Assembly (NCBI RefSeq): GCF_003002065.1
Contig: NZ_PVZG01000008.1
Coordinates: forward strand, 62,001-126,000
Direction of reading: 5' to 3'
Source of the DNA: Pseudosporangium ferrugineum
GTDB taxonomy: Bacteria > Actinomycetota > Actinomycetes > Mycobacteriales > Micromonosporaceae
DNA length: 64,000 bases
A program made the position numbers and the translations under genes. Position 1 is the stretch's first letter, and each line of letters begins with the position of its first letter. The notes under the pieces were generated by a model. The model was not told the DNA's origin, searched no databases, and saw only the letters and a program-made list of their open reading frames with translations. This document shows positions 1 to 8,621 of this stretch, one piece after another.

Positions 1-151
1 TCCCGGTCATCGTCAGCTTGACGGCGAACCGGTACTCGCCGTCGGCCACGGTCTCCCCGTTGGCGACGGCGTGCGCCGCGGTGCCGGGCAGAATCACCAG
101 ACCGCAGAGCACGAGGATCGCCAGCAGAAGCTTCGTCGATTTCGTGTCCAT
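1..151 (-). CDS. Secreted trypsin-like serine protease, N-terminal fragment
   Basis: Only the first 50 codons lie in the window; the gene continues past base 1. The start is an ATG at 151 on the minus strand. The product begins MDTKSTKLLLAILVLCGLVI, a basic N-terminus followed by a hydrophobic core, and has an AHA-type signal peptidase site near residue 28. The mature start, VANGETVADGEYRFAVKLTM, resembles the start of trypsin-fold (S1/chymotrypsin) proteases from actinobacteria, where IVGG or IANG opens the mature chain. The catalytic triad is outside the window, so activity cannot be judged. A second, complete trypsin-like protease lies at 51589-52386. Confidence 0.6.
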   Translation of the reverse strand, partial: MDTKSTKLLLAILVLCGLVILPGTAAHAVANGETVADGEYRFAVKLTMTG

Positions 152-162
152 CGTCCGCCAAA

Positions 163-182
163 GATCACCCAGAACGGTGATC
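163..182. promoter_or_regulatory. Inverted repeat upstream of the protease gene
   Basis: GATCACC and GGTGATC form a perfect 7-base inverted repeat separated by six bases, ending 12 bases before the protease ATG at 151. It could be an operator or a short leader hairpin for that gene. No regulator gene is adjacent within the window. Confidence 0.35.
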
Positions 183-430
183 GGTTGGAAGACCACTTCC
201 TGCTCGAAAACGTCGTAATCGGACGCTCACGGACAGTATCAACGAGCGAGCCGCCGGCCCGGTTTCCCGGCCTGCGCGGCACCTTGACGCCGGGCCCGCC
301 TTGTGCGGATTGACCTGCTAAGACAGGCCTCGGTTACGGTCGCCGACGTCAGACATTTCGCCGCTCGGGTCCTCGCCGTACGCAACGCTGCGCACGGCAC
401 CGGCGTCAGCCGGCACAGGAAAGCACTCGC

Positions 431-1213
431 GTGTCCCGGGCCGACCGAGGAGCCACGCTGTCCGCTAGCCCGCTGCGCCTGGCCGTCTGCGCCGGCGCCT
501 TCGCCGTCCTGCTGCTGCCCTCCTCCGCCGAGGCAGCACCCGCCCTGAACCCGGCCCCGGCCCTGAACCCGTCCCCCGACCTGAACCCGACCCCCGACCT
601 GATCCCGGCCCGCGACCTGATCCCGGCCCGCGCTCTCCACCCCGCATTGCTCCCCGCGCTGCTCCCCGCCGCGAAAGAAACCCTCGCCCTCAGACCGGCA
701 GCCCTCGCACCCGATCCGGCAGCCCTCGCCCTTAACCCGGCGGCCTCGGCTCTCCAGCCGGCCTCCTTGGACGCGGCGCTGGCCGCGCCGGCCGCGGTCG
801 GCCTCGCCGGCAAGCTGATGCCCCGCAGGACGCCGCGGCTCACACCCCGCCAGCTCGCCCTGCGACACGCCCGGGCCCGGGTCAGGGTCGTAGCGTTCGC
901 CCGCGCCCAGCGCGGCGACCGGTACGCCTACGGCGCGTCGGGCCCGTCGAGCTGGGACTGCTCGGGCCTGACCCGCGGCACCTACCGGGTCGTGGGCATC
1001 CGGCTCCCGCACTCCTCGGCGGCCCAGGCCCGCCACGGTCGGCGGGTCACCCCCCGCACGGCCCGGGTCGGCGACCTGGTCGCGATGCGCGGCCACGTCG
1101 GCATCCTCGTCGGCCGGTGGCGCATGGTCGACGCGCCCGGCACCGGCCGCCGCGTCACGGAACGCTTCATCTACCGCACGTCCACCCTGCAGTTCCGCCG
1201 CCTCATCGGCTGA
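431..1213 (+). CDS. Secreted NlpC/P60 (C40) peptidoglycan peptidase
   Basis: The 260-residue product probably cleaves peptide stems of peptidoglycan outside the cell. Residues 10-36 form a signal peptide. A low-complexity linker of repeated ALNP/DLNP/DLIPAR units spans roughly residues 36-75, followed by an Ala-rich stretch. The C-terminal domain (about 145-260) is NlpC/P60: the nucleophile Cys is in WDCSGLT and the catalytic His in GHVGI. The GTG at 431 has AGGAAAG seven bases upstream. A later CTG preceded by GAGGAG is a possible alternative start. The gene stands alone; I found no c-di-AMP riboswitch signature in the leader. Confidence 0.82.
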   Translation: MSRADRGATLSASPLRLAVCAGAFAVLLLPSSAEAAPALNPAPALNPSPDLNPTPDLIPARDLIPARALHPALLPALLPAAKETLALRPAALAPDPAALALNPAASALQPASLDAALAAPAAVGLAGKLMPRRTPRLTPRQLALRHARARVRVVAFARAQRGDRYAYGASGPSSWDCSGLTRGTYRVVGIRLPHSSAAQARHGRRVTPRTARVGDLVAMRGHVGILVGRWRMVDAPGTGRRVTERFIYRTSTLQFRRLIG

Positions 1214-1261
1214 TCACCCGTAAGCCGGCCCACCCGAAGCCGGCGGACCACCGGCGGCCGG

Positions 1262-2343
1262 CTACAGCAGGACGACCGAGCGGGCTCCTTCGCCGCGCGA
1301 CATCCGGTCGAAGGCCGCCGGGACGTCCGCCAGCCCGATCCGGTCCGTCACCAGGTGGTCCAGCCTCAGTGCTCCCGAGAGCACGTCCCGCGCCAGCTGC
1401 GGCACCTCCACGTCGGGGTCCGCCGACCCGTACACGGAGGATCGCAGCGTGCGTGCCGACGAGAAGATGTCGAGGGCGCTGAGCTGGACCATGTCGTCGC
1501 CGCGGCCCATGCCCACGACCGTCACCCGGCCGCCGCGCCGGGCGGCGCGCCAGGCCGCGCGGATCGTCGCCGCGCGGCCCACGCACTCGAACGCGTGGTC
1601 CGCGCCCCGGCCGGACGTGCGGGTCCGGACGTCCTTGGAGAGCGAATCCCCCGCGACCACGAAGTCCGTCGCCCCCGCCGCCTCGGCCAGCGCCTTCTTG
1701 CCCTCGGACACGTCGACCGCGATTACCGGGCCGGCGCCGGCCGCGCGGGCCGCCGCCACCACCGACAGGCCGACCCCGCCGAGCCCGATCACCACCACCG
1801 AGTCGCCCGGGGCCACCGCGGCGGTGTTGCGGACCGCGCCGGTGCCGGTCAGCACCGCACAACCGAGCAGCGCCGCGCTCTCCCACGGCAGCTCGGGCGG
1901 CACCGGGATGACCGCGCGTTCCGGCACGACGACCTGCTCCGCGAAGGCGCCCAGCCCCAGCGTCACGTGCACCGGCTCGCCGTCGAGGGTGCTGCCGTTC
2001 TCCAGCGCCGCCACGTTCGCCGACGGGCACAGCCAGGGCTCGCCGCGCGTGCAGAACCAGCAGGTGCGGCAGGGCGGCGCCCAGTTGAGGGCCACGGGCG
2101 TGCCCGGGGAGACGCGGGTGACGCCCGCGCCCGCCTCGACCACCTCGCCGGCCGCCTCGTGGCCCAGGATCAGCGGATACGGCGGGCTCAGCGTGCCGTT
2201 GACCATGGACAGGTCGGAGTGGCACACGCCGGCCGCGCGGATGCGTACCCGCACCTGGCCGGGGCCGATCTCGGGCAGGTGCACCTCCTCGACCGCGGGG
2301 GGCGTGCCGGGGTGGCGCACCACCAGGGCGCGGATGTAGGCCG

Positions 2344-2347
<4 letters not shown>
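1262..2347 (-). CDS. Zinc-binding medium-chain alcohol dehydrogenase
   Basis: The 361-residue protein belongs to the MDR superfamily and should oxidise an alcohol with NAD(P)+ or a related acceptor. Catalytic zinc ligands are visible in GVCHSD and GHEAAGEVV, and the structural zinc cluster is CRTCWFCTRGEPWLC. The nucleotide-binding loop is GLGGVG. The GTG start overlaps the TGA of the upstream aldehyde dehydrogenase by four bases (GTGA), so the two are translationally coupled. With that enzyme it would take an alcohol to an acid, feeding the acyl-CoA ligase encoded divergently. The substrate is not evident. Confidence 0.85.
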
Positions 2348-3734
<1,387 letters not shown>

Positions 3735-3738
<4 letters not shown>

Positions 3739-4364
3739 CGCAGCACTCCGTTCTTCAGGGCCTCGAGGCCGGTGATCACGGTTTCCAGTCCGAGCGCGAA
3801 GGCGCCCTCGTCCACGCTGCGGCGGTGCTCGGCGAGCAGGTGCGCGTCGCGCAGGTGGGGGTAGCGTTCGGCGTACACCTGCGGGTCCTCGTCGAAGCCC
3901 AGCGCGAACGAGCCGAGCGCCGAGCCGGTGACCAGGTAGCGCAGGACCGCGCCGATGTGGGTGGCCCGCGCGGGCGGCCAGCCCGCGGCGATCAGGCCGC
4001 CGTAGACGGTGTCCGCCATGGCCAGCGCGGCCGGACGCCGGCCCGGGCCCTGCGCGAGCACCGGCACGATGTTCGGGTGCGCGCTGAGCGCCGCGTGGTA
4101 CGAGTACGCCCACAGCCGCAGCGCGTCCGGCCACTCGTGGGTGCCGAAGTACGACACGTCCACCCGGGCGATGACCGCGTCGGCGACGGCGTCCAGGATC
4201 TCGTTCTTGGTCGGGAAGTGGTTGTAGAGCGACGGCCCGGCGACCCCGAGCTCGGTGGCGAGCCGGCGCACGGAGAGCGCCTCCAGCCCCTCGGCGTCCA
4301 CGAGGGCGCCGGCCACCTCGACGATCCGCTGCCGGGTGAGCACCGCATGCCGGGGGCGGGCCAA
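3735..4364 (-). CDS. TetR-family repressor of the alcohol/acyl-CoA cluster
   Basis: This 209-residue regulator has an N-terminal HTH (about residues 10-55, with GVAGPSLYNHFPTKNEIL as recognition region) and a TetR C-terminal ligand domain. The TTG start at 4364 is chosen because AGGAG lies seven bases upstream and the HTH then begins at the usual distance. It heads the tetR-aldh-adh operon and is divergent from the acyl-CoA dehydrogenase. The 55-base gap holds an inverted repeat over the divergent promoter, which is probably its operator. The ligand may be an acyl-CoA or alcohol, but nothing in the sequence proves this. Confidence 0.85.
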
Positions 4365-4383
4365 TGTGACACTCCTGTAACCC

Positions 4384-4414
4384 TGGACTCCGGAAAACTT
4401 ACACCGCTAGTTTT
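4384..4414 (+). promoter_or_regulatory. Leaderless promoter with overlapping TetR-type operator
   Basis: TGGACT (4384-4389) and TAGTTT (4408-4413) are spaced 18 bases as a -35/-10 pair. The -10 ends six bases before the GTG at 4420, and there is no Shine-Dalgarno sequence, so transcription probably starts at the start codon. AAAACT and AGTTTT (4394-4414) form a 6-base inverted repeat over the -10, a good position for repression by the divergent TetR. Confidence 0.6.
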
Positions 4415-4419
4415 AGCAC

Positions 4420-5592
4420 GTGGACTTTTCACTCAGCGACGAAGAGCGTGCGATCCGCGACACCGCCCGGCAGTTCATCACCCGCGAGGTCGTGCCGCTC
4501 GAGCAGGAGGCGCTGCGCCGGGAGCGGGCCCACCGGCCCGGGCTCGACCACAGCGAGCTGCGCGAGCTTCAGCTCAAGGCGAAGAAGTTCGGCTTCTGGG
4601 GCCTGGCCACGCCCGAGGAGTACGGCGGCATGAACCTGCCGGCGGTCATGCAGTCGCTGATCTGGACCGAGGTCGGGCGCACGTTCGTCCAGTTCCGCTT
4701 CGGCGGCGAGGCGGACAACATCCTCTTCTACGCCAACGACGAGCAGAAGCGCGAATACCTGGTGCCCACGATCGAGGGCGACCGGATCTCCTGCTTCGCG
4801 ATCACCGAGCCCGGCGCCGGCTCGGACGCGGCGAACATCAAGCTGAGCGCCCGCCGCGACGGCGACGACTGGGTCCTCAACGGCGAGAAGACGTTCATCA
4901 CCAACGGCAACGACGCCGACTTCGTCATCGTGGTCGCGGTGACCGACCGGGAAAAGGGCGTCCGCGGCGGCGGCACGACCGCGTTCCTGGTCGACCGGGA
5001 GATGGGCTGGCGCTCCGAGTTCATCCAGACCATGGGCGAGGGCGGGCCGGCGTCGCTGATCTTCGAGGACGTACGGGTGCCGTCGCGCAACATCCTCGGC
5101 GAGATCGGCCAGGGCTTCGAGCTGGGCATGCAGTGGATCGGCAAGGGCCGCTACCTGATCCCGTCGACCGCCCTCGGCATCGCGGAGCGGGCCCTCGGCA
5201 TGGCGATCGAGTACGCCAACACCCGCGAGACCTTCGGCCGCAGGATCGGCGAGAACCAGGCGATCCAGTGGATGATCGCCGACTCCGAGGTGGAGCTGGA
5301 GGCGGCCCGCTGGCTCATCCTGCGCGCCGCCTGGACCGTGGACCAGGGTGCCGACCCGAGACACGCCTCCTCGATGGCCAAGCTGTACGGCGCCGCCATG
5401 GTGAACAATGTGGTGGACCGGGTCATGCAGGTGCACGGCGGCATGGGCTACACCCGGGAGCTGCCGATCGAGCGCTGGTACAGGCAGGTCCGGCTGATGC
5501 GCATCTACGAGGGCACCGACGAGATGCAGCGCCTCATCATCTCGCGCGACCTGCTCAGGGGTTACACCAAGATCGGAGGCCACCTCTCGTGA
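4420..5592 (+). CDS. Acyl-CoA dehydrogenase
   Basis: The 390-residue flavoprotein has the full acyl-CoA dehydrogenase layout: helical N-domain, middle beta domain (FAITEPGAGSD is the FAD/substrate signature) and C-terminal helical domain. The catalytic base Glu is in MRIYEGTDEMQ. It introduces the alpha-beta double bond of an acyl-CoA and passes electrons to ETF. The GTG start lacks a Shine-Dalgarno sequence and is probably leaderless. It overlaps the acyl-CoA ligase by four bases, so ligation and first beta-oxidation step are co-produced. Confidence 0.9.
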   Translation: MDFSLSDEERAIRDTARQFITREVVPLEQEALRRERAHRPGLDHSELRELQLKAKKFGFWGLATPEEYGGMNLPAVMQSLIWTEVGRTFVQFRFGGEADNILFYANDEQKREYLVPTIEGDRISCFAITEPGAGSDAANIKLSARRDGDDWVLNGEKTFITNGNDADFVIVVAVTDREKGVRGGGTTAFLVDREMGWRSEFIQTMGEGGPASLIFEDVRVPSRNILGEIGQGFELGMQWIGKGRYLIPSTALGIAERALGMAIEYANTRETFGRRIGENQAIQWMIADSEVELEAARWLILRAAWTVDQGADPRHASSMAKLYGAAMVNNVVDRVMQVHGGMGYTRELPIERWYRQVRLMRIYEGTDEMQRLIISRDLLRGYTKIGGHLS

Positions 5593-7127
5593 CCATGCTG
5601 TCGCTGGCCGCCGTCCTCGCCGAGGGCGCCCGCCGTTACCCGGACAAGATCGCGGTGGTCGACGGCCCGCTGCGGACCACGTACCGGGATCTCTGGGCGC
5701 AGGCCCGCGCGTACGCGGCCGGGCTCCAGGACCTGGGCGTCGGCCCGGACGACACCGTCGCCGTGCTGATCCCGAACGTCACCGACTTCCCCCGGGTGTA
5801 TTTCGGCGCGCTGGCCGCCGGCGCCCGCGTCGTCCCGGTGCACCTGCTGCTCACCCCCGACGAGATGGCGTACGTCCTGCGCGACAGCGGCGCGAGCGTG
5901 CTCGTCGCGCACTCCAGCCAGCTCACGACCGCGGGCGCCGCGGCGCAGCTGGCCGGCGTGCGGCTGGTCAGCGTAGGGCCGCTGCCGGCGGAGCTGCCCG
6001 GGGCGCCGCAACGGCTGGAGGACGCGGCCGCCGCGGTGGCGCCGCTGCCGACGTACGTGTCCCGCGAGGCCGAGGACGTGGCGATCGTCTTCTACACCAG
6101 CGGCACCACGGGCGAGCCGAAGGGCGCCCTGCTCACCCACCTCAACCTGGTGCTGAACGCGGCCGTGAACGTGTTCGACTGCAACGACATCCGCAGCGAC
6201 GACGTGGTCCTGGGCTGCCTGCCGCTCTTCCACACGTACGGCCAGACGGTCGGCATGAACGGCACCTTCCGGGCCGGCGGGACGCTGGTGCTGCTGGCGC
6301 GGTTCTCCGGCGAGGCGGCGGTGGACCTCATGGTCCGGGAGGGCGTGACGGTCTTCCACGGCGTACCGACGATGTACATCGCCCTGCTGGAGGCAGCCGC
6401 CAAGGCCGACAAGCTTCCCGAGCTGCGCATCTGTTCCTCCGGCGGGGCGTCGCTGCCGGTCGCGGTGCTCGAGCGGTTCAGCGACACCTTCCACGCCACG
6501 ATCTTCGAGGGGTACGGCCTCTCCGAGACGTCGCCGACGGCCACCACGAACCAGCCGGCCTTCGGCACCCGGGCGGGCACGATCGGCCACCCGATCTGGG
6601 GCGTGGAGGTGGAGATCGCCCGCGCCGAGGTGGACGAGCGGATCGAGCTGCTGCCGGTCGGCGAGCTGGGCGAGATCGTGATCCGCGGGCACAACGTCTT
6701 CGCCGGCTACCTCAACCGGCCGGAGGAGACCGCGCTGGCGGTGGTCGACGGCTGGTTCCGCAGCGGCGACCTGGGCACCAAGGACGCCGACGGCTTCATC
6801 ACGATCGTCGACCGCAAGAAGGATCTGATCATCCGCGGCGGCTTCAACGTCTATCCCCGCGAGGTCGAGGAGGCCCTGGCCCGCCACCCCGCGGTGGTGC
6901 AGGTGGCGGTGATCGGCGTGCCGGACGACGTGCACGGCGAGGAGATCTGCGCGGTCGTGGTGCCCGACCCCGGCGGCGTGACCGCCGAGGAGCTCATCGA
7001 GTGGTCGAAGGAGCGGCTGGGCCGGCACAAATATCCGCGGCAGGTGCGGTTCGCCGAGTCGCTGCCGATGGGACCCAGCTTCAAGGTCCTCAAGCGGGAG
7101 CTACGCCGGACGATCGGCGGCCAGTAG
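5589..7127 (+). CDS. AMP-forming fatty-acid/carboxylate CoA ligase
   Basis: The 512-residue protein is an ANL-superfamily adenylating enzyme. The P-loop motif is YTSGTTGEPKG, the A5 motif is GYGLSE, the A7 motif is RSGDLG, and the C-terminal A10 region contains KVLKREL with the catalytic Lys. It activates a carboxylate to an acyl-AMP and then an acyl-CoA. The GTG at 5589 has GGAGG nine bases upstream and overlaps the dehydrogenase stop; an ATG six bases on is less well placed. Its 3' end overlaps the convergent Nudix gene by 27 bases. Confidence 0.9.
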   Translation: MTMLSLAAVLAEGARRYPDKIAVVDGPLRTTYRDLWAQARAYAAGLQDLGVGPDDTVAVLIPNVTDFPRVYFGALAAGARVVPVHLLLTPDEMAYVLRDSGASVLVAHSSQLTTAGAAAQLAGVRLVSVGPLPAELPGAPQRLEDAAAAVAPLPTYVSREAEDVAIVFYTSGTTGEPKGALLTHLNLVLNAAVNVFDCNDIRSDDVVLGCLPLFHTYGQTVGMNGTFRAGGTLVLLARFSGEAAVDLMVREGVTVFHGVPTMYIALLEAAAKADKLPELRICSSGGASLPVAVLERFSDTFHATIFEGYGLSETSPTATTNQPAFGTRAGTIGHPIWGVEVEIARAEVDERIELLPVGELGEIVIRGHNVFAGYLNRPEETALAVVDGWFRSGDLGTKDADGFITIVDRKKDLIIRGGFNVYPREVEEALARHPAVVQVAVIGVPDDVHGEEICAVVVPDPGGVTAEELIEWSKERLGRHKYPRQVRFAESLPMGPSFKVLKRELRRTIGGQ

Positions 7128-7538
7128 CGCCGGCAGTTCGGCCACGATCGGCTCGTCGGCGGGCAGCCAGGGCACGCTGTTCAGCTCGTCGACGGCGAGC
7201 CAGCGCATGTCCGCATGTTCCAGGGCCCGCGGCACGTCGCCGTCCCGCAGCGTCACGGCGAAGACGCGCAGGACGGCGCGGCCGTGCGCCAGCGGCACGT
7301 CGGGGCCGACCCGGGCACCCACCTCCACGCGGACGCCCAATTCCTCCGCGCACTCGCGAGCCAGCGCCTCGGCGTCGGTCTCGCCCGGCTCGACCTTGCC
7401 GCCGGGGAATTCCCAGCGCCCGGCGACCTCGGGCGGGGCGGAACGCTCGCAGGCCAGCACCCGGCCGTCCATGACGATCACGGCGGCAACAATCACTCTC
7501 CGTGACAAATGGCCGCTGACGTGCTGTTCAAGGGGCAT
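7101..7538 (-). CDS. MutT-type Nudix hydrolase
   Basis: The product is a small (deoxy)nucleoside triphosphate pyrophosphohydrolase-like protein of about 145 residues. The Nudix box is clear: GKVEPGETDAEAL continues into RECAEELG with the metal-binding Glu residues in place, preceded by RWEFPG. Such enzymes remove oxidised nucleotides. The start is uncertain: the ATG at 7538 has no good ribosome site, and a TTG at 7508 would give the more typical length of about 135 residues. The reading frame stays open further upstream to 7691 without homologous features. Confidence 0.8.
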   Translation of the reverse strand: MPLEQHVSGHLSRRVIVAAVIVMDGRVLACERSAPPEVAGRWEFPGGKVEPGETDAEALARECAEELGVRVEVGARVGPDVPLAHGRAVLRVFAVTLRDGDVPRALEHADMRWLAVDELNSVPWLPADEPIVAELPALLAADRPA

Positions 7539-7720
7539 GAACCAAGAGCGTGCCACAAAACTTAACCGATCAGGTTGAGTGATGCGTCCCGATCGTCGGG
7601 AGAACACGGATATGTGGGCGTGGACATCGTTGACGCCGCAGACAAGACTGTGGGCACCGACCATGACGACACGGCGACAGTTTGGCCACAAGCCGGCAAC
7701 GACGCCAGGGAGGTGCGGCG

Positions 7721-8032
7721 ATGCGGGGCAGGAAACTACGGGGTACCCGCTCCGACTACTTGAGCGACGCGCTCGCGGTGCTCGGCGGGTGGACCCAGGA
7801 CGGTGTCCAGCTCAAGCGCGTCCTCACGTGCGACGACAGCCAGCACGCCGCCCTGACCGAGCGCATCAAGGTCGCGGCCGACACGTTGCGGCTCCGGCCG
7901 CTGATCCAGCGCGCGAACGGTCACACGCAGATCCTGCTCGGCGCCGCGGACGGCGGCGCCATCACCGACGGTGAGGTCACGCTCGCGGCCCGAATCGAGG
8001 ATGCGTACCGTACGGTGGTCGGCCCTCAGTAA
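7721..8032 (+). CDS. Pterin-4a-carbinolamine dehydratase-like protein lacking active-site His
   Basis: This 103-residue protein follows the PCD/DCoH pattern: a Leu-Gly-Gly-Trp strand, LKRVL, an ERIKVAADTLRL helix, then GHTQILLGAADGGAITD and LAARIEDAY. In true dehydratases the helix is followed by an HHP motif and the second strand carries a Thr-His. Here those positions read RPL and GAA, so the catalytic histidines are absent. It may be a structural or regulatory PCD-fold protein. The ATG has AGGGAGGTG upstream. Assignment rests on pattern memory, hence moderate confidence. Confidence 0.55.
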   Translation: MRGRKLRGTRSDYLSDALAVLGGWTQDGVQLKRVLTCDDSQHAALTERIKVAADTLRLRPLIQRANGHTQILLGAADGGAITDGEVTLAARIEDAYRTVVGPQ

Positions 8033-8041
8033 TCTTGATCC

Positions 8042-8404
8042 ATGACGGCTCCGGTGTACGACAACAAGGGTCAGTACCAGCAGATCGCCTCCGGCCTCCT
8101 CGAGGGTGAGCAGATCATCGCGGTGTACGACGCGGTCGGCGTCGGCACCGGGTTCATCGGGCTCACCGACCGCCGGGTGATCATCCAGGACAAGTCGTTC
8201 GTCGGCAAACGCTTCGCGATCACCAGCATTCCGTACTCGAAGGTGAGCAGCGTGAGCGTGGTCAGCAACAAGAGCTGGGCCGGGCAGTACTTCTCCACCG
8301 GCACCATCGCCATCACCGTCGGCCAGCACGTCTACGAGGTCGAGTTCCGCGGCTCCGAGAAGACCCACCACGTGCACAACGTGATCCTGCACTACGCGTC
8401 CTGA
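8042..8404 (+). CDS. PH-domain (YokE-like) protein
   Basis: The 120-residue protein is almost entirely a bacterial pleckstrin-homology domain, recognisable from FIGLTDRRVIIQDKSF, the alternating strands after it, and a C-terminal helix (HHVHNVILHYA). It has no signal peptide or membrane segment, so it is cytoplasmic and of unknown partner. TAATCT ends six bases before the ATG, suggesting a leaderless transcript. It starts nine bases after the PCD-like gene and is followed by a strong terminator. Confidence 0.75.
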   Translation: MTAPVYDNKGQYQQIASGLLEGEQIIAVYDAVGVGTGFIGLTDRRVIIQDKSFVGKRFAITSIPYSKVSSVSVVSNKSWAGQYFSTGTIAITVGQHVYEVEFRGSEKTHHVHNVILHYAS

Positions 8405-8419
8405 CGCCCCGCTTTCCAC

Positions 8420-8452
8420 GGTGCGCCGCCCCGCCGGGCGGCGCACCTTTTT
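8420..8452 (+). terminator. Rho-independent terminator after the PH-domain gene
   Basis: GGTGCGCCGCC and GGCGGCGCACC form a perfect 11-bp stem with a six-base loop, followed by TTTTT. This is the clearest intrinsic terminator in the window. Confidence 0.95.
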
Positions 8453-8468
8453 GTCGGCATAGACGAAA

Positions 8469-8522
8469 GTCCATACGACACGTCGGAAAGTATGGACAGC
8501 CCGCGTCAGAAGTGCTTAGTGT
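8469..8522 (+). promoter_or_regulatory. Palindromic operator and promoter of the lectin-carbohydrate operon
   Basis: GTCCATAC (8469-8476) and GTATGGAC (8490-8497) are a perfect 8-base inverted repeat with centres 21 bp apart. The right arm overlaps TGGACA (8493-8498), which with TAGTGT (8517-8522) makes a plausible -35/-10 pair with 18-bp spacing. A protein bound here would block RNA polymerase. The downstream leader to the ATG at 8622 is about 90 bases. Confidence 0.6.
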
Positions 8523-8621
8523 TTCCTGACCGTTACACCCTCATTACCCGCGGCGCGATCATCCCCGGGGTCGCGTCGCCCGCCTGGCAACCCCCGAACG
8601 TCAGGAAAGGGACGGACCTCC

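Noticed and set aside
152..430. ydaO (c-di-AMP) riboswitch before the NlpC/P60 gene
   Set aside because: These elements often precede cell-wall hydrolase genes in actinobacteria, but the conserved core was not found here or before the transglycosylase at 54926.
3825..5588. The upstream part of a 1100-residue plus-strand frame ending with the acyl-CoA ligase
   Set aside because: The ligase starts at 5589 with its own GTG and ribosome site; the upstream part is out of frame with the real dehydrogenase.
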